NCBI GenBank assembly: GCA_003641555.1
Contig: QNAT01000039.1
Coordinates: forward strand, 1-8,039
Length of the DNA stretch: 8,039 bases
Reading direction: 5' to 3'
Source of the DNA: Thermotoga sp.
GTDB taxonomy: Bacteria > Thermotogota > Thermotogae > B3-G13
Positions 1 to 6,921 of the stretch are shown piece by piece. The position numbers were made by a program, and so were the translations under genes. The notes below the pieces were generated by a model. That model was not told where the DNA came from, made no database searches, and was given only the letters and a program-made list of their open reading frames with translations. Numbering within the stretch: position 1 is the stretch's first letter; each line of letters begins with the position of its first letter.

Positions 1-968
1 AACGCGTCCAGTATTTGATCGTTTACCAGAGTTAGATATTTGACAATAGCTGCTATGGGGCGCCTTGCCTTCTTCGGATCCCCCAGAGTAGCCCTTCCAA
101 CTACTCCCTCAGGTTGAGCTGCCAGTTCTATTGGTCCCTGCCCCTCGCCTTCAGACCAACGATGAGGCCTATGGAATGGTTCTACTGATGTATCGAAGTG
201 TCCATTGGGAAGATATCCTCTGGTCTTCGTGTCTTGAGCGAGACTCATATCTACCATCTCGGGAAACAGGAGACGTGCTATGGATGTCTCTGCCTCTGCA
301 GCATGTATAAACTCAGTTTCCATGGCGTTTGGTTTGCCGTTAGGTCCAAAGAATTCTCTTACCGCCCTATGCCAATCGAGGACCTGGAATACACCAGGTA
401 ATTGATATCGATACATGAATTCATGTAAAGCGGCTTCCAGAACCCACAGTTGACCATGATTGTTTATGATTATCTGTTTTCTGAAGCCGTCGTTCCACAA
501 ACCGAGCATTACGTAGATGAGGAGCTCTCGTGTTACTTCCTGAGGAATATTTACTGTTCCTGCCATCCCTATATGGTGAAATGGATGTGAGCCATAAGTT
601 AGAGGTGGCCAGACAAGATTAACTGCTCTATCCTGTTTTGCCGTATATCTCCGTACGGCTTCGGCGATCATGCATACTGTCATTGTATCCATACCCGAGT
701 TCATATGTCTCCCATGCTTTTCGGTACTTCCCACGGGAATGAATACGATATCGTTCTTCCTTCTGTTCTCTATTACTCTTTGTCGTACAGTAGTTTGAAT
801 GTAACTGCCTGGTTTCGCCAATTCCGGAGGAGAAGGTATCTCGTAATCTTCCAATATATTATCGATTTCTTCTTCCGAAGCATCCCATATCTTCTTCTTC
901 AACCTTCCCACCGTTGTATCTTCAAACACAATAGCAGGATTTTCTGTTGTCAACCACATTCTTCCCAT
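1..968 (-). CDS. iolN: 3-dehydro-scyllo-inosose hydrolase IolN, creatininase family (3' end beyond window)
   Basis: Predicted metal-dependent hydrolase of the creatininase superfamily. In the T. maritima inositol route, IolN cleaves the diketo-inositol ring to 5-keto-L-gluconate in the cytoplasm. The frame opens with ATG at 966-968, preceded by AAGGAGG (978-984) 9 nt upstream, and runs 322 codons without a stop to the window edge, so the C-terminus is missing. Creatininase landmarks appear in order: GSTEKHGRHMNSGMDT at residues 80-95 (the family E-x-H and D metal ligands), a PPLTYGSHPFHH motif, GFRKQIIINNHGQ (family form GFRRILIVNGHGGN), HAAEAETSIARLLFPEMVDM (family HAGExETS) and a late GRATLGDPKKA. 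About 75 residues precede the first metal motif, more than in ordinary creatininases of about 250 aa. It lies 40 nt downstream of the second zinc dehydrogenase and close to iolM, which favours IolN over a creatinine amidohydrolase. The family is clear; the exact substrate is inferred from context. Confidence 0.82.
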   Translation of the reverse strand, partial: MGRMWLTTENPAIVFEDTTVGRLKKKIWDASEEEIDNILEDYEIPSPPELAKPGSYIQTTVRQRVIENRRKNDIVFIPVGSTEKHGRHMNSGMDTMTVCMIAEAVRRYTAKQDRAVNLVWPPLTYGSHPFHHIGMAGTVNIPQEVTRELLIYVMLGLWNDGFRKQIIINNHGQLWVLEAALHEFMYRYQLPGVFQVLDWHRAVREFFGPNGKPNAMETEFIHAAEAETSIARLLFPEMVDMSLAQDTKTRGYLPNGHFDTSVEPFHRPHRWSEGEGQGPIELAAQPEGVVGRATLGDPKKARRPIAAIVKYLTLVNDQILDA

Positions 969-1008
969 ATTTTCAAACCTCCTTTGTATATCAATGACAA
1001 TCTAATTT

Positions 1009-2043
1009 TTATGGTCTTAATACTACCTCAACCGCTTCTCCCTTTCTCATGGCATCCATGCCAACTTTGAAATCAGAGAGAGGAATATCATGGGTTATCA
1101 ACTCTCTCAAAGGCAATATATTACTGCTCAGTATCTTAATAGTAGCAGGAAATGTGAATTTCGCTATGAAGGTACCGAAGATGGTTACTTCTTTTCTCGT
1201 TATATCGTATTGATGAAGATGCTGTTCGACTGCTTTGTTCATGCCGAATGCCAGTATTCTACCTCCTCGCCTTACTAAAGTCAACGCATCGGGCAAGAGG
1301 ATACCCACGGCATCCACAACGATATCCGCTCCTATCTCCGTCACTTCCATAACTCGTTTTTCAAGAGATTCCTCTTGAGGATTTACTATTACATCTGCTC
1401 CCATCTTCCTGGCAAACTTACTCCTGAACTCAGATATCTCGGAGACTATAACCTTCAATCCAGAAGCCTTAAGCAGAGCTGTGTAGTACAAACCTATGGG
1501 GCCTGCACCTAATACAATTGCACTCTCCCCTGCCGCAGGTCGTATCTTTTGGATGCCGTTAACCACACAGGATAAGGGCTCTGCGAACACAGCGATCTCC
1601 GAAGGAAGGGTGGAGGGAATCTTATGAAGTGCCTTTTGAGGAGCAACGTTGTATTTAGCGAAACCTCCATCTATAAATATTCCAAGGGTCGTCATGTTTT
1701 CACACATGTTCGGTTGTCCGATCTTACAATATCTACAGGTCCCACATGTGATATTCGGATCGATAACGACCCTATCACCTACCTCAACACTCGTCACTGC
1801 TTCGCCCACCTCTATAACCTTACCGGTGTATTCATGTCCGAGTATCACATCTTCATTTGCGGGGTGGCCAGGAGGGACTTTCAATATTTGAACATCGGTA
1901 CCACAAATACTCGCAGACTCCACCTCTATTAGTACATCGTCCGCCCTGGTACACTTCGGTACAGGTCTCTGTTCCAGTGAAAATTTGCCTTCACCTTTGA
2001 ATACCACTCCTAACATAGTATCCACTATATCCCAGCCCCTCAC
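1009..2043 (-). CDS. Zinc-dependent medium-chain dehydrogenase, polyol/sorbitol dehydrogenase-like
   Basis: Medium-chain (GroES plus Rossmann) alcohol dehydrogenase, about 344 aa, a normal length for the sorbitol/threonine dehydrogenase group. Visible are the catalytic zinc ligands C47 (SICGTD), H70-E71 (GHEYTG) and E155 (AEPLS), and four structural-zinc cysteines C100, C103, C106 and C114. The nucleotide motif GAGPIG lies at 179-184, with an acidic residue E202 after the second strand that suggests NAD rather than NADP. The GTG at 2041-2043 overlaps the iolM stop by 4 nt (GTGA), the usual sign of translational coupling, but there is no good ribosome site. The in-frame ATG at 2014-2016 (Met10) fits the usual family N-terminus (MLGVVF) better and may be the true start. 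Placed between iolM and iolN, it probably oxidises an inositol, inosose or related polyol. Candidates are a replacement for inositol 2-dehydrogenase or a dehydrogenase for another stereoisomer; the substrate cannot be read from the sequence. Confidence 0.85.
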   Translation of the reverse strand: MRGWDIVDTMLGVVFKGEGKFSLEQRPVPKCTRADDVLIEVESASICGTDVQILKVPPGHPANEDVILGHEYTGKVIEVGEAVTSVEVGDRVVIDPNITCGTCRYCKIGQPNMCENMTTLGIFIDGGFAKYNVAPQKALHKIPSTLPSEIAVFAEPLSCVVNGIQKIRPAAGESAIVLGAGPIGLYYTALLKASGLKVIVSEISEFRSKFARKMGADVIVNPQEESLEKRVMEVTEIGADIVVDAVGILLPDALTLVRRGGRILAFGMNKAVEQHLHQYDITRKEVTIFGTFIAKFTFPATIKILSSNILPLRELITHDIPLSDFKVGMDAMRKGEAVEVVLRP

Positions 2044-3236
2044 ATCACTGCCGTGATCTTCACGTTCGTCTTATCGGTTTGTAACAACTTTATATTTTCA
2101 GGTATCTCTTCCAACGGTACTTTCTTCGTTATCTCAGTAGTCATATCCATACCACTTGCCATCAAACTGATGACGTTTGGGAATGTCCCATGTCCAGAAT
2201 GACCCTGGGAACCAACCAGAGATGCCCTTCTAACCTGGAACACCTCACCAGTCAACGGGATCTTCTTATCCGAACGAGCGACAATAACCACTGTAGAATT
2301 CAGTGCTTTACCATTCCATATTGCCTTTTCTATGTCCGGAAAGACGATCTGAGGTAGTCCAGTAGCCTCCAGGTATATACTGGCTCCCATACCGTTCGTA
2401 TACTCCAGAACTTTATCTGCGAAGTCTTCCTCTATTGGGTTTATTACGTAATCTGCCCCCATCTTTTTCCCATATTCCGCACGCGCTGCGGCAGGTTCTG
2501 AGAGTATGACTTTACCCGCTCCTGCATGCTTGAGAATGTTTATCGCAGCAAGACCGATAGGACCTCCTCCTAATATAACGACGTTTTCCCCTGGCCTTAT
2601 GCCTCCTCCTCTTTCTATAACAGCATTGTATGCAACGGATGTTGGCTCCACTACACTGCCTGCCAGAAAGAGTTTATCACCACTATACCGCTTCTCAAGT
2701 TCTACCAGGCTCCATATATATTTTGCATCTACTTTTACATATCTGGCAAATGCCCCATTTGTGGTGAATCCCAATTCTTGTAAATTTTCACAATGGTTTG
2801 GAAAGCCGTCCGCACAGGGTTTACAATGGCCGCACCAGAACATTTCCTCGGCTGTGACTGGCTCCCCCATTTCAAATCTCTCATTTGTTCTTTTGTTCAC
2901 CGCCTCTTTGCCTGCATCCACTACTACACCAGAGAATTCATGACCAAGAGTGGTGGGAAAAGCAGTTAATCCAGGATAGAATATGTATCCCTCTTCGTTA
3001 GTCTGTGCCATATGAACATCGCTACCACATATTCCACAAGCCTTTACTTGTATTATCACCTCTGTAGATCTTTCGATCTTCGGGACATCTACCTCCTCAA
3101 CTCTAACTTCAGGGTAACGCCAAACCTGACTACCCAGGTACGTCAATTTTCCGTCCACATCTTTTTTGCCCAAAACGAAATTCGGTTTTGGATCCCACTT
3201 TGCATTGATCCTTACTGCTTTCATCTTTTCTGCCAT
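2040..3236 (-). CDS. iolM: Scyllo-inosose 3-dehydrogenase IolM
   Basis: Zinc medium-chain dehydrogenase of 398 aa, longer than the usual 340-350 because of extra N-terminal and inter-motif segments. It follows T. maritima TM0412 (IolM) almost motif for motif as I recall it: MKAVR..AKWDP near the start, WRYPEVRVEEV, ACGICGSDVHMAQT, GLTAFPTTLGHEFSG and SQGHSGHGTFPNVISLMASGMDMT near the end. Catalytic zinc ligands are C70, H99-E100 and E197 (VEPTS). Structural zinc cysteines are C135, C138, C141 and C149. The Rossmann motif GGGPIG lies at 223-228, with E247 pointing to NAD use. The enzyme oxidises 2-keto-myo-inositol (scyllo-inosose) to the diketone that IolN hydrolyses. ATG at 3234-3236 follows AAAGGAG (3246-3252) at 9 nt; that ribosome site overlaps the stop codon of the upstream epimerase in its restored frame. 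The stop overlaps the next gene. The family call is very firm and the substrate rests on the close T. maritima resemblance. Confidence 0.9.
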   Translation of the reverse strand: MAEKMKAVRINAKWDPKPNFVLGKKDVDGKLTYLGSQVWRYPEVRVEEVDVPKIERSTEVIIQVKACGICGSDVHMAQTNEEGYIFYPGLTAFPTTLGHEFSGVVVDAGKEAVNKRTNERFEMGEPVTAEEMFWCGHCKPCADGFPNHCENLQELGFTTNGAFARYVKVDAKYIWSLVELEKRYSGDKLFLAGSVVEPTSVAYNAVIERGGGIRPGENVVILGGGPIGLAAINILKHAGAGKVILSEPAAARAEYGKKMGADYVINPIEEDFADKVLEYTNGMGASIYLEATGLPQIVFPDIEKAIWNGKALNSTVVIVARSDKKIPLTGEVFQVRRASLVGSQGHSGHGTFPNVISLMASGMDMTTEITKKVPLEEIPENIKLLQTDKTNVKITAVM

Positions 3237-3290
3237 CTTACCTCACTCCTTTCAAAATGATGATCTGCACCAATTCCATAACTTGCTCAT

Positions 3291-3320
3291 TTTGAATTCT
3301 TTCGATGGAAAGAATTCAAA
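3291..3320. repeat. Perfect inverted repeat, 13-bp arms with a 4-nt loop
   Basis: TTTGAATTCTTTC and GAAAGAATTCAAA are exact reverse complements separated by GATG. The hairpin lies in the 3' part of the restored epimerase frame (the FEFFPSKEF segment), 55-84 nt upstream of the iolM start. It has no T run after it on the coding strand, so it does not look like a standard intrinsic terminator. It could be an mRNA processing or stabilising hairpin between cistrons, or an operator. It could also simply follow from the near-symmetric coding of this peptide. Confidence 0.5.
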
Positions 3321-3408
3321 TCCTACAAAACTTGAATAGCCTATATGTTCAAACACGTTCAATATGTATATGTAATTCAACTCTCCTTCCCAGGGTTCAC
3401 ATCTCAGC

Positions 3409-3415
3409 GGGGGGG
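3409..3415 (-). other. C7 homopolymer tract, site of the frameshift
   Basis: Seven consecutive G on the plus strand (C on the coding strand) sit within the codons for Asn-Pro-Pro. With seven C the frame ends four codons later; with six C it reads through 48 further codons of family-like sequence. The break point is placed here because family motifs flank it closely on both sides: HVANPP before, and the RCEP/GELNY pattern after. Confidence 0.75.
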
Positions 3416-4056
3416 TTAGCCACATGTACATATCCTATGTATTCTATATCACGTTTAATGGTATTTATTATGTTTCCTTGCTGCATCTGCAGATGATATA
3501 TATCGAGTAAAATCCTCAAATGGCTCGAATTTATGGCACTTACTAAATCTCTTGTCGTCTCCCAGGAATCGAGAGTGTATCCTCTGTGATCTTTCACAGA
3601 ATTCAGCATTTCAAGGACTAATATGATACCTTTATCTTCTGCCAATCTGGTTGCCTTAAGAAGATTATCGTAAACGTTCATCAATCGCCTTTCCCTGGAT
3701 AAATTAGATGGAGAAACAAATCCATCTGAATTGAGAGCATCGGACAGCAACATAACATAAGGAACCCCGAATTCACTCGCTATTTTTAAAGTAACCGACA
3801 TCTCTTCTCCAAACTCTTTCCATCTGGTAGTTGAGGGGCTAAATCTACGATTGCCACTGAAATTTGAGATTTTGAATCCCATATTCTTTATCGATTTCAA
3901 ATCCTTATCTCTCCAATCCCAGAATTCAACGAATTCAAAATCTGTTTTTTCCCTTATCTCGCCCAACAATTCTTTCAACGTTCTTCTTTCAAGAAATGTA
4001 TCCAGACAAATAGAAAACTTCATTCCAAAACCTCAATAACCACTATGATATGATAA

Positions 4057-4878
4057 TTAGACACCTGAAAATGCATTAAAACCGCCATCTATTGGAACAA
4101 CTGTTCCTGTAACGAACCTGGATGCATCGGAAGCAAGCCAGATACATGTACCAATGAGTTCTTCTGGTTCTCCAAATCTACCCATGGGAGTATGAGCAAT
4201 TATGGTCTTACCCCTTTCACTCAATTTTCCCTCTTCTGTCCATAAGAGATATTTATTCTGTTTTGTAGAAAAGAAACCAGGAGCTATGGCATTTACCCTC
4301 AATTTTCTGTTATATTCCTGAGTGAGATGAACGGCTAACCATTGTGTAAAGTTACTTACAGCTGCCTTTGCTGCCGAGTAACCAGGTATTCTGGTCAAAG
4401 GGCGAAATGCGTTCATGGAAGATATGTTTATTATAGAGCCGCCATCCTCATTTTTCATCATTATCTTTCCGAATACCTGAGCGGGTAGAATAGCACCACC
4501 AAATAGATTGAGACTTACCACTTTCTCAAGGGCATCCAGGGGAAGATCGAAAAAACTCAATTCTTCAGAAGTAGTTGCATTCTTACTATTTCCTCCAGCA
4601 CAATTGACCAATATATCTATCTTTTCTAAATCACTCATGATCTCTTTTGCACATTTTTCGATCTTCTTCGGATCCATCACATCTATGAAATATCCTTTTG
4701 CTTTAATCCCTGCTTTTTTTGCTCTTTCTATTATCTCTTTCGTAGATATGATATCTGCTATTGCCAATTGGGCGCCAGCTTTTCCCAATCCTATAGCGAT
4801 TTCAGAACCCAAAACCCCAGCTCCTCCAGTGATCACTGCAGTTTTACCTTCGAGACTAAACAAATCCAGATTACCCAT
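4057..4878 (-). CDS. uxuB: SDR-family fructuronate reductase (D-mannonate oxidoreductase)
   Basis: Classical short-chain dehydrogenase, 273 aa. TGGAGVLG (17-24) binds the nucleotide and D42 at the end of strand 2 indicates NAD(H). NCAGG lies at 92-96, followed by N124, S154 and the Y167-x-x-x-K171 pair, giving the full Asn-Ser-Tyr-Lys catalytic set. The segment after K171 is diagnostic: APGFFSTKQNKYLL, then LSERGKTIIAHTPMGRFGEPEEL, and the C-terminus VPIDGGFNAFSGV. These are typical of the SDR-type D-mannonate oxidoreductase (Bacillus YjmF/UxuB group) as I recall it. It would reduce D-fructuronate, made by UxaE, to D-mannonate for UxuA. GGGAGG (4889-4894) lies 10 nt before the ATG, a slightly long spacing. 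It follows uxaE after 94 nt, the largest gap in the operon, and precedes the epimerase gene by 33 nt. A related sugar-acid oxidoreductase such as gluconate 5-dehydrogenase is the main alternative. Confidence 0.85.
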   Translation of the reverse strand: MGNLDLFSLEGKTAVITGGAGVLGSEIAIGLGKAGAQLAIADIISTKEIIERAKKAGIKAKGYFIDVMDPKKIEKCAKEIMSDLEKIDILVNCAGGNSKNATTSEELSFFDLPLDALEKVVSLNLFGGAILPAQVFGKIMMKNEDGGSIINISSMNAFRPLTRIPGYSAAKAAVSNFTQWLAVHLTQEYNRKLRVNAIAPGFFSTKQNKYLLWTEEGKLSERGKTIIAHTPMGRFGEPEELIGTCIWLASDASRFVTGTVVPIDGGFNAFSGV

Positions 4879-4972
4879 TTTTCAAATGCCTCCCTTAATA
4901 AATGAATTATGAATTGCACATCGAACCCATTTGTGTTAATTTGCGGCTGAATAGTTACTATCTTGTAATGCA

Positions 4973-6451
4973 CTAAAGGGATATGCTCAATGGAGCGAGA
5001 TGCCTTGCAAAATGCTTGACTAATAACTCCTCATATTCTTCTTCATGTTCTTTCAGTATCCTCATCAACTCGTCTTTGAAGGTATAATCACCATTTTCAT
5101 TCTTAGTAGTTAATACGGAACCATAGGCAACATGAAGAACCTGCCGTGCATCGTTTTGTTCTAACAGCTCTGGCAATCTTTCTCCTGGCAATTCATCGAC
5201 ATTTGGGATCTTCGATATATCTGTTGTCATGGCATAAGATCTCCTCTCCTCTTCGAATCTCTCAAGAGAAAAGCGAAAGATGCGAGAGAAAAATTCTGGT
5301 TCAATCCCTGCTATCAATCGCAATGCTTCCAGATAACTGGTTCCAGCGGTCTTAACATGAAAAAGTGTGCCACAGTATTTCTTGATCAGTGGATAAATAC
5401 TGAATTTATCACTTCCAGAATGAACACTGATCTTATATGGTCCAAACGTTTGAGCAATTTCTACATGGGCTTCGAGTTGTCTCGCAAATTCATCGAGATC
5501 ACCTATATAATCAATTGCTTTCTGAAAATCCCCCACGAATCGCGGTGCTATACCAGTGATCTTTACTCCTGCATCTTTCAATTCATTGATAATAAAAAGG
5601 TGTTGTTTTGGAGTAGTTGGTTCATCAGTTTCATCTATTGAAAGTTCAAAGTCAAATTCCCCTTTTACTCTGGATTCAATTATCTGGTACATCTTTTCTG
5701 CGTGTTTAATTGCTCTATAGTATTTCACTACTGCACGCATGAGTTCTTTTTCAGAAAATTCCAATTGCAAACGGCCGGCTTTGAATTTTCTATCTCCATA
5801 TCGATTCACGATCCCCGTATGATCTTCTATATCTTCAAATTCTCTTTTTAATTCTTCAGAAGACATCGTTGCAGCTCGTCCATTCACGTAGTCACTCGGA
5901 TCACAGGTGAACATAGTAAATCCAACAGGGACAACTTTTTCCACATCTTCAGGTGTCTTCAGGTGATCGGCATCGGCACCGAAGCCTTTTTTATATCCTT
6001 CTTGAAATACTCCCCACATAGCTGAGGCCATAACCTCTTCAGGAACTCGTTTTGTTCTCTTTAACTCGCGGATCGATTGCTGAGCAAATACAGGTGTTAT
6101 GCTTCGCGAACGAACGGATCGGACATGCCCGGGAGTAGCCACACCAAGTCTATCACCGAAGCCAAATGACGGCCCATTTACACCAAGAGGCCTGGGTTTC
6201 AGGTAGGATAAATATTGCGATAGAGCAAAGGCATTTTCAGAGATGAGTGGGTAAAGAACCCCTTTATCTATCCTCTTACCTTTTTGAAGTTCGCTCGGCT
6301 GTTCTCCAGATACATAAAGAAATTTCTCATGTTTGGGATTCTCCACCATAGCGAACGTTTTTTTACCTGCTTTCTGAATCGAACGCTCATAGACATGATA
6401 CCCAGAAGGCAAGCACTTCTTAATTTCATCTATCATGGCCAGATCTCCCAT
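4973..6451 (-). CDS. uxaE: D-tagaturonate 3-epimerase UxaE
   Basis: Metal-dependent epimerase interconverting D-tagaturonate and D-fructuronate, the link between 5-keto-L-gluconate or galacturonate catabolism and the mannonate/KDG branch. The protein is 492 aa, close to T. maritima UxaE (TM0440), whose hallmark segments it shares as I recall them: GDRLGVATPGH (99-109), FAQQSIRE (122-129), WGVFQEGYKKGFGADADH (146-163), FTMFTCDPSD (178-187), ELSIDETDEPTTP (269-281), KISVHSGSDKFSIYP (340-354), HVKTAGTSYLEA (365-376) and HVAYGSVL (440-447). The His, Asp and Glu residues in these blocks are the likely metal and acid-base ligands. The ATG at 6449-6451 lies 2 nt after the preceding stop and has only a weak GAG/AAG ribosome site. 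An in-frame ATG at 6434-6436 (Met6) has GGGAG 8 nt upstream and could be the real start. No disruption is visible. Confidence 0.92.
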   Translation of the reverse strand: MGDLAMIDEIKKCLPSGYHVYERSIQKAGKKTFAMVENPKHEKFLYVSGEQPSELQKGKRIDKGVLYPLISENAFALSQYLSYLKPRPLGVNGPSFGFGDRLGVATPGHVRSVRSRSITPVFAQQSIRELKRTKRVPEEVMASAMWGVFQEGYKKGFGADADHLKTPEDVEKVVPVGFTMFTCDPSDYVNGRAATMSSEELKREFEDIEDHTGIVNRYGDRKFKAGRLQLEFSEKELMRAVVKYYRAIKHAEKMYQIIESRVKGEFDFELSIDETDEPTTPKQHLFIINELKDAGVKITGIAPRFVGDFQKAIDYIGDLDEFARQLEAHVEIAQTFGPYKISVHSGSDKFSIYPLIKKYCGTLFHVKTAGTSYLEALRLIAGIEPEFFSRIFRFSLERFEEERRSYAMTTDISKIPNVDELPGERLPELLEQNDARQVLHVAYGSVLTTKNENGDYTFKDELMRILKEHEEEYEELLVKHFARHLAPLSISL

Positions 6452-6453
6452 AC

Positions 6454-6906
6454 TTATCTTCTCAATCCTGGAAAAAGCTGTGGGATATCAGTCTCCTGGG
6501 GTTTTTTCAAGAGGTCCACATCACTCAACTTGAGTACGAACATCTCAACAGTGTTGCTAACCTTTCCCTGTACTAAATGCCCCCCGATCATCTCTTTACT
6601 TTCCCTTGCCAGAGAAACGTGAACGTGAACTATGAGTTCTCCTTTTTCATCATGAGCAACATTCCCCTGACTGGAAACGAGTTCACAGGGTTCTTTGATC
6701 TCCGTTTTCAGATAAGCCTTCCCGTTGAAATATCCAAGGGTCACATCTTTCAGCATTCCTACAGCACCAAGTATTATACCTGAATTAACATAATACCTTT
6801 CGAAAACTTCCTTTAGGGAATCCAGAAAGGATTCACCATCTTTCATTCTGATCGCAATGATATCATTTCCATTAAAAGTTTCAGAATTACCAATAACATC
6901 CAACAT
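6454..6906 (-). CDS. PPC-domain (DUF296) protein of unknown role
   Basis: Single-domain protein of about 150 aa matching the PPC/DUF296 fold (plant and prokaryote conserved domain), without the AT-hook found in plant members. Evidence is the N-terminal IIAIRMKDGESFLDSLKEVFERY, the GAVGMLKDVTLGYFN strand segment, and the signature HVHVSLA with H94 and H96 followed by GGHLVQGKVSNTVEMFV with H110. Three histidines in this arrangement form a metal-binding site in bacterial PPC structures. No signal peptide or membrane segment is seen. ATG at 6904-6906 follows GGAG (6915-6918) at 8 nt; a GTG directly before it (6907-6909) would add one residue. It sits 15 nt after the regulator and 2 nt before uxaE, so it is almost certainly co-transcribed with uronate genes. 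Its biochemical job is unknown; a regulatory or metabolite-sensing role, or a small enzyme activity, are both possible. Confidence 0.82.
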   Translation of the reverse strand: MLDVIGNSETFNGNDIIAIRMKDGESFLDSLKEVFERYYVNSGIILGAVGMLKDVTLGYFNGKAYLKTEIKEPCELVSSQGNVAHDEKGELIVHVHVSLARESKEMIGGHLVQGKVSNTVEMFVLKLSDVDLLKKPQETDIPQLFPGLRR

Positions 6907-6921
6907 CACAATATCTCCTTT

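Larger units (their letters stand above)
3252..4023 (-). pseudogene. Hyi/IolO-like TIM-barrel sugar isomerase/epimerase, frameshifted at a C7 tract
   Basis: Xylose-isomerase-like TIM-barrel protein of the hydroxypyruvate isomerase / tagatose 3-epimerase group. ATG at 4021-4023 follows GAGG (4031-4034) at 7 nt. The uninterrupted frame stops at 3397-3399 after 208 residues. It shows VEFWDWRDKDL (32-42), VLEML with predicted metal ligand E138, ILLDIYHLQMQQGN with D174, and HVANPP with H200. Dropping one C from the C7 run (G on the plus strand, 3409-3415) restores LRCEPWEGELNY, matching the family pattern R-x-EP-x-x-GE-x-NY, then HIGYSSFVGFEFFPS with the fourth ligand E236, ending at 3252-3254. 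The restored protein is about 256 aa, close to the usual Hyi length of about 258. Context suggests it fills the IolO step (5-keto-L-gluconate to D-tagaturonate), although the sequence looks nearer to Hyi than to T. maritima IolO. Whether this is a true mutation, phase variation or a base-call error cannot be told from one sequence. Confidence 0.8.

Noticed and set aside
969..1008. Separate promoter in front of iolN
   Set aside because: The 40-nt gap contains a good ribosome site and AT-rich sequence but no properly spaced promoter hexamers; co-transcription is simpler.
705..1070. Plus-strand open frame of 121 codons
   Set aside because: It lies antisense to iolN and the end of the second dehydrogenase, has no family motif or ribosome site, and is rich in Ser, Phe and Tyr as expected of a reverse-frame shadow.
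2506..2943. Plus-strand open frame of 145 codons
   Set aside because: It is fully antisense to iolM, whose protein motifs are unmistakable, and its composition is that of a complementary-strand artefact.
3409..3415. Programmed ribosomal frameshifting or transcriptional slippage at the C7 tract
   Set aside because: A C7 run alone, without a recognised slippery heptamer or stimulatory structure directly after it, is not enough support; mutation, phase variation or base-call error are simpler.
3397..4023. Treating the 208-residue epimerase as a complete natural protein
   Set aside because: The downstream frame carries strong family motifs and the fourth metal ligand, and ends at the iolM ribosome site, so the short form is better explained by a frameshift.
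4951..4961. Small palindrome ATAGT-T-ACTAT in the uxaE-uxuB gap as an operator or second promoter
   Set aside because: Five-base arms are expected by chance in AT-rich DNA, and no convincing -35/-10 pair was found in this 94-nt gap.
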